From contig JAJOKQ010000102.1 of assembly GCA_021129785.1 (NCBI GenBank), forward strand, positions 1 to 6,281: a stretch of 6,281 nt of DNA, given 5' to 3'. Shown piece after piece: positions 1 to 5,967 of the stretch (the first letter of the stretch is position 1; the number at the start of each line of letters is the position of its first letter). This stretch comes from Clostridiales bacterium. Its GTDB lineage: Bacteria; Bacillota; Clostridia; Peptostreptococcales; NVVX01. Below the pieces are notes generated by a model that saw nothing but the letters and a program-made list of their open reading frames with translations, ran no database searches and was not told the origin of the DNA. The position numbers and the translations under genes were made by a program.

Positions 1-1210
1 CTACAGGTGATTCTAGGTTATCTCCTGTTTCTGGGTCTCTTCCTAGTAAAAAAGAACCAATTTCTACTCCCCTTACGCCTGCTTCTTTATATAGTTCCAC
101 ACATACAGCTTGTGCTGGAAACTGATTAAATGGAATATGTGGACAGAATTTTTTGCAATCAACAAATACTGCGTGTCCACCTACTGGTCTTTGTATTGGT
201 ATCCTAGCATCTATTAACCTTTGTCCTAAATATTCAACTTGTCCAATTCTATACTCTAAGTAATCTTCTTCGACTACTTCTCTTAGTCCTATGGCAAGAG
301 CTTCCATATCTCTTCCAGATAACCCTCCATACGTTGGAAATCCTTCAATTGGAACAACCATTGATCTTACTTGCTCGTAAATTTTCTCGTCTTCTTTTAT
401 CGCAATCAATCCACCCATGTTAACTATGCCATCTTTTTTAGCACTCATTGTTATCATGTCGCCATATTCGAACATCTCTTTAATAATTTCAGGAATGCTC
501 TTATTTTCATATCCACTTTCTCTTTTTTTAATGAAATAAGCATTTTCTGCAAATCTAGCTGAGTCAAACACTATTTTTAAGCTATATTTATCAGCTATTT
601 TCTTCACTGCTTTAATATTTTTCATAGATACTGGCTGTCCACCAGCACTATTACACGTTATTGTCACTATTATGAAAGCACATTTTTCTACACCTTTGTC
701 ATTGATAAAATTCTCTAGTGCTACTAAGTCAAAATTACCTTTAAATGGATGCTCTTTTTCTGTATCAAAGGCATCTTCAATTACTAAGTTAACAGCAACT
801 CCACCTTTTAACTCAATATGTGCCTTTGTAGTGTCAAAATGCATGTTTCCTAGGACATAATCACCTTTATTATGAATAAGCAATGGGAAAAGAACATTTT
901 CGGCTCCTCTACCTTGATGAGTTGGGACAAAATATTTATACCCAATGATATCGTGAACGCTTTTTTCTAGGTTGTAAAAGCTTCTGCTACCTGCATAAGA
1001 TTCGTCGCCCATCATAATACCTGCCCACTGTCTATCACTCATTGCACCAGTTCCACTATCTGTCAATAAATCGATATAGATGTTTTCTGCTCTTAGAGCA
1101 AACTGATTATATCCTGCTTCAATTATTTTCTTTTCTCTTTCTTCTTTTGAAATCAGTTTAATCGGTTCAATCATTTTAATTTTAAACGGCTCTGCTTTTC
1201 TATAGTTCAT
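1..1210 (-). CDS. tnaA: Tryptophanase (tryptophan indole-lyase), C-terminus cut off by window edge
   Basis: PLP enzyme that splits L-tryptophan to indole, pyruvate and ammonia in the cytosol, allowing tryptophan use and indole release. 403 codons are present and read cleanly from an ATG at 1210; the family runs to about 460-470 residues, so roughly 60 C-terminal residues lie outside. Family motifs visible: THQGRGAEN (97-105), NSAGGQPVSM (187-196), DSARFAENAYFIK (216-228; D216 should contact the PLP pyridine nitrogen) and MSAKKD (255-260; K259 is the predicted Schiff-base lysine). Two positions separate it from the sister enzyme tyrosine phenol-lyase. D126 in HFDTT stands where TPL has Thr, and I384 in VEIGSFLLGRDP stands where TPL has its phenol-binding Arg; both are tryptophanase-like. 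AGGAGG at 1218-1223, 7 nt before the ATG, fixes the start. It is a separate unit from the cluster upstream, with its own promoter. Family assignment is very sure; substrate choice is sure. Confidence 0.95.
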   Translation of the reverse strand, partial: MNYRKAEPFKIKMIEPIKLISKEEREKKIIEAGYNQFALRAENIYIDLLTDSGTGAMSDRQWAGIMMGDESYAGSRSFYNLEKSVHDIIGYKYFVPTHQGRGAENVLFPLLIHNKGDYVLGNMHFDTTKAHIELKGGVAVNLVIEDAFDTEKEHPFKGNFDLVALENFINDKGVEKCAFIIVTITCNSAGGQPVSMKNIKAVKKIADKYSLKIVFDSARFAENAYFIKKRESGYENKSIPEIIKEMFEYGDMITMSAKKDGIVNMGGLIAIKEDEKIYEQVRSMVVPIEGFPTYGGLSGRDMEALAIGLREVVEEDYLEYRIGQVEYLGQRLIDARIPIQRPVGGHAVFVDCKKFCPHIPFNQFPAQAVCVELYKEAGVRGVEIGSFLLGRDPETGDNLESPV

Positions 1211-1217
1211 TCTTTCT

Positions 1218-1223
1218 CCTCCT
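1218..1223 (-). promoter_or_regulatory. Ribosome binding site of tnaA
   Basis: The minus strand reads AGGAGG, in the larger context GAGGAGGAG, 7 nt before the ATG at 1210. It is a near-perfect Shine-Dalgarno site and suggests strong translation. Confidence 0.85.
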
Positions 1224-1228
1224 CGTTT

Positions 1229-1298
1229 TGTGAAAAAATTTGATAATTTAAAATTTATTTTACTTACTTAGATTGTATGTGAAAAAGAATGATTATTC
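1229..1298. repeat. Imperfect 21-bp direct repeat pair in the tnaA promoter and leader
   Basis: Plus-strand 1229-1249 and 1278-1298 share 16 of 21 bases, including an identical TGTGAAAAA and, three bases later, an identical TGAT. The distal copy covers the spacer and most of the -35 of the tnaA promoter; the proximal copy lies in the transcribed leader just upstream of the ribosome binding site. The spacing is 49 bp. A regulator binding both copies is possible, but the region is very AT-rich and a chance match cannot be excluded. Confidence 0.4.
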
Positions 1299-1300
1299 AA
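1272..1300 (-). promoter_or_regulatory. Sigma-A-type promoter of tnaA
   Basis: On the minus strand, -35 TTGAAT (1300-1295) is followed after exactly 17 nt by -10 TACAAT (1277-1272), which match the consensus at 4/6 and 5/6. Transcription would start near 1265, giving a leader of about 55 nt. This supports tnaA being transcribed separately from the cell-wall cluster that ends at 1396. The leader has no room for a tnaC-style leader peptide. Confidence 0.7.
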
Positions 1301-1332
1301 GAGGTATTGACACTAAAAGTTTTTTGAAGGAG

Positions 1333-1351
1333 CAAAAGAATCTCCGATTCT
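1333..1351 (-). terminator. Weak possible terminator after the M55 peptidase gene
   Basis: The minus strand reads AGAATC-GGA-GATTCT followed by TTTG: a 6-bp AT-rich stem, a 3-nt loop and a very short U run, starting 45 nt after the M55 stop codon. It is the only hairpin I see between the operon and tnaA. It is weak and may not terminate efficiently, so some readthrough into tnaA is possible. Confidence 0.3.
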
Positions 1352-1395
1352 ATTCTTAAATATTTCCATCACTTGCGTAAAAATTCGTCATATAA

Positions 1396-2199
1396 TCAAA
1401 AACTCAAAACAAATACTAGCATTCTTAATACTTCAAAATATTCTTTTGCTTCAAAAACTAATCTAGTATCACTCACCTGTTTCATTCCTGTATAAAATGA
1501 ATTTCTGTACGCCTTAGAAGGCTTTTTAAAATCAATTTCAACTATAAAAGAGTTTGGCATCTTAAAACTGCATTTAGACATATCGCTCTTTAGTGCAACC
1601 ATAACCTTTTCTTTAATTTCTTCTGCTATTTTAGTAGGATGTTCCCCTATTATAGATTCTCCTACTCCTTTAAACGTTGCAACTGTTGCAATATTATTAC
1701 TAAATTCTCTTCCGAACTTACATATTGCCGCATCTCCACTCAAGAATACGACTGGCACTTGCTCAAGATTTGAAGTATAAGTGCTTATTAAAAATTCACT
1801 TAAAAGCATTTCGTTAATTTTAATTGATTGAAACTGTCCACTCATCGTGTGTGCAAGTAAATTTCCTGCTGATGAGGAATAAGAGTGGTACCCGATAAGG
1901 ATGGATGCATCAAAAGAATTATCAATTTCTTGCATCATACTATATGGGTGGCCGCTCCATCCGCGAATTATTCTAGTGTTTTTCGGCAACAAACTATGGT
2001 CTATATTTCTACCCGTATCGTGAGCATCATTAACCCATATTTCACTTGCTCCCGCTTCATTTGCTCCTTCACAAGCTGCTTTGACTTCTAAAGTCATTTG
2101 CTGTGCAAACTTCTTATAGTCTGCTTTAGTTTTGTCACATTCGTTCCAATGAGCAATACCTGCTACTCCTTCGATATCTGCACTAACGTAAATTTTCAT
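1396..2199 (-). CDS. M55-family zinc D-aminopeptidase (DppA-like)
   Basis: Predicted cytosolic zinc aminopeptidase of family M55, whose model member Bacillus subtilis DppA removes N-terminal D-amino acids from peptides such as D-Ala-D-Ala. At 267 residues it is full length for the family (about 270). The metal and catalytic signature is intact by comparison with DppA: D8 and E10 in SADIEG, H60 in VNDAH, H105 in GYH, H117 in LAHTMSG and E135 in LSEF. The ATG overlaps the yvcK stop by 4 nt (ATGA), and AGGAGG at 2208-2213 sits 8 nt upstream, so the gene is co-translated with yvcK. It is the last gene of the cell-wall cluster and occupies the position where Firmicutes usually have whiA. A role in recycling D-Ala-containing wall peptides is an inference from context. 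The true substrate cannot be read from sequence, and some M55 members act on other peptides. No signal peptide is seen. Confidence 0.9.
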   Translation of the reverse strand: MKIYVSADIEGVAGIAHWNECDKTKADYKKFAQQMTLEVKAACEGANEAGASEIWVNDAHDTGRNIDHSLLPKNTRIIRGWSGHPYSMMQEIDNSFDASILIGYHSYSSSAGNLLAHTMSGQFQSIKINEMLLSEFLISTYTSNLEQVPVVFLSGDAAICKFGREFSNNIATVATFKGVGESIIGEHPTKIAEEIKEKVMVALKSDMSKCSFKMPNSFIVEIDFKKPSKAYRNSFYTGMKQVSDTRLVFEAKEYFEVLRMLVFVLSF

Positions 2200-3278
2200 G
2201 ATTCTTTCCTCCTCGCTAAATCCATTAGAATTTTAGCTAATCTAGTAGTATCATGTCTTATGTAATCTTTCTTTATTTCAACTAGTTCTTCTTCGATTAC
2301 TTTTATATTCAGTTTTTCTAATCTTTCTCGTCCTTTTTTATTAAGTGTGACTAAGCTAGCTCCTTCAAGTTTGTACTTCTCAACTGTTTTTTGGGATAGT
2401 TTTTTTGAGTTAACAATAATATAGTCTAAAGATATATTTTTACAATGTCTGATTACACCTTCAACATGATTGAATACAGAATAGCCATCAGTTTCGCCTG
2501 GCTGCGTCATAATGTTTGGTATATAAACTTTTGTCGCTTCAGTATCTATTAGACCTTTTGCGATGCTATTTATTAATATGTTAGGTATAATACTTGTATA
2601 TAAACTTCCCGGTCCAAGTACTATTAGGTCAGCTTCTTTAATCGCTATGATTGCTTCTTTTACAGCTTTAGACTCCCTGGGTTTGATAAAAACCTTGTCT
2701 ACAGGGCTTTCTTGCTCCAAACTCTTGATGGGAATATTTGACTCTCCCTTTATTACACTACCGTTTTCTAATTTAGCATACAACGTGATATTCTCTAGTG
2801 ATACTGGAATAACTTTACCAGTTACAGCTAAAACTTCACTTACTTTCTTTACAGCTTCTTCGAAGTTTTCACTAATTCCATTCATTGATGCAATAAACAA
2901 ATTCCCAAAGTTTTGCCCCTTTAGACTTCCCTCTGTAAAGCGGTACTGAAATAGCTTTTCCATCGTTGGTTCCATCTCAGCCAATGCTAAAATACAACTT
3001 CTAATGTCGCCAGGCGGAAGCATGCCTAAATCTTCTCTAAGTTTACCAGAACCTCCACCATCATCGGCAACGGTTACTATTGCTGTTATGTTAGGTGTAA
3101 ATTGTTTCAGCCCTCTTAAAAGAACAGAAAGCCCCGTCCCGCCACCAATAGCAACAATTTTCGGCTTTTGTTTGGAGAATATTTTAACAAAATTACTTGA
3201 TTTATCTGTATTCGTTCTGTTCTTTTTTATCAATTTTTTTATGTTTTTAATAAGCCTCATATTAGAAAGAGATTTCAT
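2196..3278 (-). CDS. yvcK: YvcK/GlmR (CofD-like) gluconeogenesis and cell-wall precursor regulator
   Basis: Member of the YvcK/CofD-like fold family. In B. subtilis and relatives YvcK (also called GlmR or MgfK) is needed for growth on gluconeogenic carbon and for cell shape, binds UDP-sugars such as UDP-GlcNAc, and affects flux into GlmS. Visible family motifs: IGGGTG (44-49), VADDGGGSGKLR (70-81), PPGDIR (88-93), NFGNLF (123-128), GPGSLYTS (222-229) and TQPGET (258-263). The protein has 360 residues. About 39 residues precede the core, against only a few in B. subtilis. This stretch is strongly basic (RLIKNIKKLIKKNR at 8-21) and could form an amphipathic or membrane-touching helix. It begins 20 nt after rapZ and overlaps the M55 gene by 4 nt. 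Its ribosome binding site is poor (GGGG, 9 nt before the ATG), and translation may depend on coupling to rapZ. The family call is very sure. Confidence 0.95.
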   Translation of the reverse strand: MKSLSNMRLIKNIKKLIKKNRTNTDKSSNFVKIFSKQKPKIVAIGGGTGLSVLLRGLKQFTPNITAIVTVADDGGGSGKLREDLGMLPPGDIRSCILALAEMEPTMEKLFQYRFTEGSLKGQNFGNLFIASMNGISENFEEAVKKVSEVLAVTGKVIPVSLENITLYAKLENGSVIKGESNIPIKSLEQESPVDKVFIKPRESKAVKEAIIAIKEADLIVLGPGSLYTSIIPNILINSIAKGLIDTEATKVYIPNIMTQPGETDGYSVFNHVEGVIRHCKNISLDYIIVNSKKLSQKTVEKYKLEGASLVTLNKKGRERLEKLNIKVIEEELVEIKKDYIRHDTTRLAKILMDLARRKES

Positions 3279-3301
3279 TTATATCTGCCCCATGTTCATT
3301 A
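3279..3301 (-). promoter_or_regulatory. rapZ-yvcK junction with TAATG overlap and 6-codon mini-ORF
   Basis: The rapZ stop TAA (3301-3299) shares a base with an ATG (3299-3297). This ATG opens a six-codon frame, MNMGQI, whose TAA (3281-3279) directly abuts the yvcK ATG at 3278 and lies in the same frame. The only Shine-Dalgarno-like sequence for yvcK is GGGG (3291-3288), inside this mini-ORF. The arrangement looks suited to termination-reinitiation coupling; whether the mini-ORF is translated is not known. Confidence 0.35.
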
Positions 3302-4150
3302 ATCAATATCTCTATTCTTTACTCTCGCTCTATATCCTTTTTCTTTTAAAAACTCATTTAACAAATATGAAACTGTAACCGAACGATGCCTTCCGCCTGT
3401 GCAGCCTATGGCAACTACCAGCCTATTCTTTCCTTCTTTTATGTATGCAGGAATTAAAAAAGCTATTAACTCAAATAATTTCACTATAAATTCTTTACTG
3501 TATTCAGAGTCCATCACATAGTTTCTTACTACTTCATTTTTTCCTGTAAGGTTCTTCAAATCATCAATGTAAAATGGGTTGGGAAGAAATCTTACATCAA
3601 AAACTAAATCTGCATCTAAAGGAATGCCATGTTTAAACCCGAATGCTAGAATAGATATCATTAAACTGTCTGAATTATTTCCTTCAATAAAAATATTTCT
3701 TAGCTCTTCTCTCAATTCAGCTGTTCTAATATTAGTCGTATCAATTATATTAGTTGCAACTCCTCTTAAGTTGCTTAACTTTTCTCTCTCTTTTGTGATT
3801 CCTTCTTTTATTGAACCCTTTTTAGAAAGTGGATGTTCTCTTCTTGTTTCTTTAAATCTTTTAATTAGAACTTCGTCGCTTGCATCTAAAAATAGTATTT
3901 CATAGTCTAATTTCATTTTATTCATGGCATCTAGGCTATCAAATAAATCGTCAAAAAATAGTCCGCCTCTAATATCTATTACTAAAGCTATTTTTTCAAT
4001 TTTTGAATTTGAATAATAGCATAAGTCCATAAATTTGGGAATCAAAGATGGCGGCAAATTATCTACACAATAGTAACCAAAATCCTCCATATGTTTAACT
4101 GTTTGGCTCTTTCCTGCTCCTGATAGTCCTGAAATTATCACAAACTTCAT
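3299..4150 (-). CDS. rapZ: RapZ/YvcJ nucleotide-binding P-loop protein
   Basis: RapZ-family protein. E. coli RapZ senses glucosamine-6-phosphate and guides RNase E to the sRNA GlmZ, tuning GlmS. Firmicute YvcJ binds and hydrolyses nucleotides, and its RNA-adapter role there is not established. Visible: Walker A GLSGAGKS (8-15), DNLPPSL after it, a Walker B-like strand KIALVIDIRGG, and the C-terminal signature CTGGRHRSV (250-258) associated with the phosphosugar-sensing domain. At 283 residues it is normal length. I start it at ATG 4150, not the upstream ATG 4156: AGGAGG (4162-4157) touches the upstream ATG with no spacer but lies 6 nt before the second, and the protein then begins MKFVIISGLSG, as relatives do. 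The murB stop is 2 nt away, so the two are translationally coupled. With MurB before and YvcK after, this is the conserved wall-precursor regulatory block. Confidence 0.95.
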   Translation of the reverse strand: MKFVIISGLSGAGKSQTVKHMEDFGYYCVDNLPPSLIPKFMDLCYYSNSKIEKIALVIDIRGGLFFDDLFDSLDAMNKMKLDYEILFLDASDEVLIKRFKETRREHPLSKKGSIKEGITKEREKLSNLRGVATNIIDTTNIRTAELREELRNIFIEGNNSDSLMISILAFGFKHGIPLDADLVFDVRFLPNPFYIDDLKNLTGKNEVVRNYVMDSEYSKEFIVKLFELIAFLIPAYIKEGKNRLVVAIGCTGGRHRSVTVSYLLNEFLKEKGYRARVKNRDID

Positions 4151-4152
4151 TT

Positions 4153-5064
4153 TCATCCTCCTATCATTTTTACTTCAGTATTTAACTCAACACCATACTT
4201 TTCTCTCACCGTATTTTGTATATGCGAAATCAAATCACTTACATCTTTTGAAGTTGCGCCGCCCACATTTACAATAAAACCACAGTGAAGCTCAGAAACT
4301 TGAGCTCCTCCTATTTTATAACCTCTTAAACCGGAATCTTGAATCAGTTTTCCTGCATATAATCCAGGTGGCCTTTTAAATATACTTCCTGCGCTTGGCA
4401 GGTTTAGCGGTTGTTTGGTTGCTCTTTTTAAGTTTATGTCATCCATAAAAGTTTTTATAGTGTCATACTCACTGCTTTCTAGTTGTATTGTTACTTCTAA
4501 AACAATTAGTCCTTTTTCCTGAATTAAGCTCGTTCTATATGCCATTTGTAACTCTTTAATATTTAACTCGAAAATATTTGCGCGCTCGTCAATAACCTTA
4601 CATGTTTTTACAATATCTTTCATCTCTCCGCCATATGCACCCGCATTCATTGTTACTGCTCCACCAAGTGTGCCAGGTATTCCGCCAGCAAATTCTAAGC
4701 CGCTTAACTTTTTTTGGAGCGCGATATTAGAGATTTTAGACAATAATACTCCTGCTTCCGCAATAATCTTATTTCCTTCAACCTTCACTTCACTAAAACT
4801 ATTAGCAATTTTAATAACAACTTTCCTAATTCCTTTGTCATGTATAAGAAGATTCGATCCGTTACCCATAATATAGTATGGAATTCTATTCTCGTAACAG
4901 TGTTTAATTATTTTTTGAATCTCCTCTACTGATTTTACAATCAACAATATATCTGCAGGTCCTCCTATTCTAAAAGAGGTTTGGTTTTTCATCAACTCAT
5001 TAGTCAGTACATTTTTTTCGTCCATAAATTCCAAAAAAAATTCTCTTTGTTTTGCTATATGCAA
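4153..5064 (-). CDS. murB: UDP-N-acetylenolpyruvoylglucosamine reductase MurB
   Basis: FAD- and NADPH-dependent cytosolic enzyme reducing UDP-GlcNAc-enolpyruvate to UDP-MurNAc, the second committed step of peptidoglycan precursor synthesis; normally essential. Numbering from the TTG at 5064: SFRIGGPAD (31-39), FAD-site GNGSNLL (67-73), GLEFAGGIPGTLGGA (122-136) with MNAGAYGGE after it, YRTS (176-179), SAGSIFKRP with the predicted proton-donor S227, and TEV near the end with the catalytic-type E297. At 303 residues, without the extra loop of the E. coli form, it is the short Gram-positive type. Start choice: the frame extends to a GTG at 5073, but AAGGAG (5078-5073) runs into that GTG and stands 8 nt before the TTG, so I prefer TTG. 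A downstream ATG at 5025 lacks a good site. It lies 17 nt after hepT with no clear promoter of its own, so it appears to depend on the mntA promoter. Function is very sure; the start is moderately sure. Confidence 0.95.
   Translation of the reverse strand: MHIAKQREFFLEFMDEKNVLTNELMKNQTSFRIGGPADILLIVKSVEEIQKIIKHCYENRIPYYIMGNGSNLLIHDKGIRKVVIKIANSFSEVKVEGNKIIAEAGVLLSKISNIALQKKLSGLEFAGGIPGTLGGAVTMNAGAYGGEMKDIVKTCKVIDERANIFELNIKELQMAYRTSLIQEKGLIVLEVTIQLESSEYDTIKTFMDDINLKRATKQPLNLPSAGSIFKRPPGLYAGKLIQDSGLRGYKIGGAQVSELHCGFIVNVGGATSKDVSDLISHIQNTVREKYGVELNTEVKMIGG
4157..4162 (-). promoter_or_regulatory. Ribosome binding site deciding the rapZ start
   Basis: AGGAGG on the minus strand, inside the last codons of murB. 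It abuts ATG 4156 with zero spacing and sits 6 nt before ATG 4150, so ATG 4150 is the likely start. Confidence 0.8.
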
Positions 5065-5072
5065 TGTTGTCA

Positions 5073-5078
5073 CTCCTT
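5073..5078 (-). promoter_or_regulatory. Ribosome binding site deciding the murB start
   Basis: AAGGAG on the minus strand, 8 nt before TTG 5064. The alternative GTG at 5073 overlaps the site itself and so cannot be served by it. Confidence 0.6.
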
Positions 5079-5081
5079 GGG

Positions 5082-5501
5082 TTAATCCGTTTTATATATT
5101 TTTTTTAATATAATAGTTTTAAATTCAATCATATCTTTCAAATGCGAATTAATTATTCTATCAATTATTTCTACATTCACTACTTGGTAATTGTGAATTG
5201 CAATGTTTCTAAAGCCAACCATAGCTTTTAGTTTTTTAGTCATTTCTGCATCAATGATATCATTTTTATTCAGAAGTTCAAATGCATTTCTACTGTTTTG
5301 TGGAATGCCATATTTGTTAACTGAAATAACATGCATTGCTAAATCAATACAAGCTTCACATGCTCTCTGTATATTAAGTATTATAGAGTCTTGCTTTGTG
5401 TAATTCAATATGTTCTCTCTACTACCGTCATATTCTTCATTAATCCTTATTATACACCTCTCAATAATTTGAGCTTTGTTCATAACGACATCATTTACCA
5501 T
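5082..5501 (-). CDS. hepT: HepT-like HEPN-domain toxin ribonuclease (DUF86)
   Basis: Predicted toxin of an MntA/HepT (type VII) toxin-antitoxin pair. HepT proteins are HEPN ribonucleases whose RX4HXY motif is the active site. In the Shewanella oneidensis system the antitoxin MntA silences HepT by adding AMP units to the motif tyrosine. Here the motif is intact as RNIAIHNY, with R98, H103 and Y105, so the ribonuclease is predicted active and modifiable. The helix-rich body with QDSIILNIQRACEACIDLA (38-56) is typical of the family. At 139 residues it is normal length. I chose ATG 5501 over GTG 5510. AAGAAGGTG, one base off the ideal AAGGAGGTG, ends just upstream, and the resulting N-terminus MVNDVVMNKAQIIERCIIRI lines up with the S. 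oneidensis HepT N-terminus as I remember it. It overlaps the 3' end of mntA by 11 nt, the usual antitoxin-first order. Activity is inferred. Confidence 0.9.
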   Translation of the reverse strand: MVNDVVMNKAQIIERCIIRINEEYDGSRENILNYTKQDSIILNIQRACEACIDLAMHVISVNKYGIPQNSRNAFELLNKNDIIDAEMTKKLKAMVGFRNIAIHNYQVVNVEIIDRIINSHLKDMIEFKTIILKKIYKTD

Positions 5502-5904
5502 AGATTGCACCTTCTTCTTTCACTTTATTGAGTATGTTTTGTCTTTCTTCATTCAAAAGAGCATACTCCTTAAATGTTCTTATTCTAAACTCATCAAGTC
5601 TATTCCTATCTGCACAATAAAAAACTATGCCTGTACCAACTATCTGAGTTTTGAATACAGTACTCGCATTTCTCAAATTAATTAAGTCAATTTCTCTGCA
5701 TAAAAGATCGGCTAACTCTTCTTTTATAATAAACATATCATACGAGCCAATTTTATCTTTTGAATAATAGGCTAAATCAATATCGCTATCCACACTAAAA
5801 TTACCACTGACGCTTGATCCAAAAACAAAAATAAAATACGGACTAATTTTTTCCACTAAGAATGATTGTATTTTTTTGAGTTCTCCCTCAGGAATATTTA
5901 ACAT
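5491..5904 (-). CDS. mntA: MntA-like minimal nucleotidyltransferase antitoxin
   Basis: Small nucleotidyltransferase of the MNT (Pol beta) superfamily, predicted antitoxin partner of the overlapping HepT. MntA enzymes transfer AMP to the HepT active-site tyrosine. The GSX10DXD signature is exact: G29-S30, then ten residues, D41 and D43 in GSSVSGNFSVDSDIDLAYY. A likely third metal carboxylate is D73 in CREIDLINL. The predicted length is 137 residues. The longest frame opens at a GTG at 5925, with another ATG at 5919. However, GGAGGAG (5917-5911) lies 6 nt before ATG 5904, and the predicted transcript starts near 5919, so GTG 5925 would not even be transcribed. The protein therefore most likely begins MLNIPEGELKKIQ. 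It is the first gene of the cluster, directly behind the strong promoter at 5926-5954. Family and pairing are confident; AMP-transfer activity is inferred. Confidence 0.9.
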   Translation of the reverse strand: MLNIPEGELKKIQSFLVEKISPYFIFVFGSSVSGNFSVDSDIDLAYYSKDKIGSYDMFIIKEELADLLCREIDLINLRNASTVFKTQIVGTGIVFYCADRNRLDEFRIRTFKEYALLNEERQNILNKVKEEGAIYGK

Positions 5905-5910
5905 TTTGAA

Positions 5911-5917
5911 CTCCTCC
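5911..5917 (-). promoter_or_regulatory. Ribosome binding site deciding the mntA start
   Basis: GGAGGAG on the minus strand, 6 nt before ATG 5904. It overlaps ATG 5919 and lies downstream of GTG 5925, which excludes both as main starts. Confidence 0.8.
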
Positions 5918-5925
5918 ATACTCAC

Positions 5926-5954
5926 AGAATAGCATATGAAGCGTTACCTGTCAA
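5926..5954 (-). promoter_or_regulatory. Promoter of the mntA-hepT-murB-rapZ-yvcK-M55 cluster
   Basis: On the minus strand, a perfect -35 TTGACA (5954-5949), a 17-nt spacer and -10 TATTCT (5931-5926). The -10 is preceded by TGC, an extended -10 element. The predicted start is near 5919, giving a leader of about 15 nt that holds little beyond the mntA ribosome binding site. I find no comparable promoter nearer murB, so this one probably serves the whole six-gene cluster. Confidence 0.75.
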
Positions 5955-5963
5955 ACGAAACGC
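5941..5963. repeat. Inverted repeat centred on the -35 of the cluster promoter
   Basis: GCGTT (5941-5945) and AACGC (5959-5963) form 5-bp arms 13 bases apart. Their centre, 5952, falls on the -35 hexamer (5949-5954). The arms are GC-rich in an AT-rich setting. The position suits an operator through which a repressor would block the promoter. The arms are short, so this is tentative. Confidence 0.35.
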
Positions 5964-5967
5964 GCTA

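Noticed and set aside
371..860. Two short plus-strand open frames of about 60 codons
   Set aside because: They lie opposite the clearly coding tnaA frame, have no ribosome binding site and resemble no family; they are antisense shadows.
1..1210. Tyrosine phenol-lyase instead of tryptophanase
   Set aside because: The N-terminus (MNYRKAEPFKIK) and some core segments resemble TPL. However, D126 and I384 replace the TPL phenol-binding Thr and Arg, and SAKKD and VEIGSFLLGRDP are tryptophanase forms.
1321..1345. Strong Rho-independent terminator around GGAG...CTCC before tnaA
   Set aside because: The stem is only 4 bp with a 9-nt loop and no adjoining U run; the alternative hairpin at 1337-1351 is slightly better and is listed at low confidence.
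2563..3378. Plus-strand open frames of 128 and 124 codons opposite yvcK and rapZ
   Set aside because: They are the reverse complement of strongly conserved YvcK and RapZ motifs, with low-complexity products and no start signals.
5095..5165. Possible promoter for murB inside the 3' end of hepT
   Set aside because: TTGAAT/TTGAAA and TATTAT or TATATA hexamers exist in this AT-rich stretch, but no pair has a 16-18 nt spacing; not better than background.
5082..5904. Ordinary metabolic nucleotidyltransferase plus unrelated DUF86 gene
   Set aside because: The exact GSX10DXD and RX4HXY motifs, the small sizes and the overlapping antitoxin-toxin order together point to an MntA/HepT pair.
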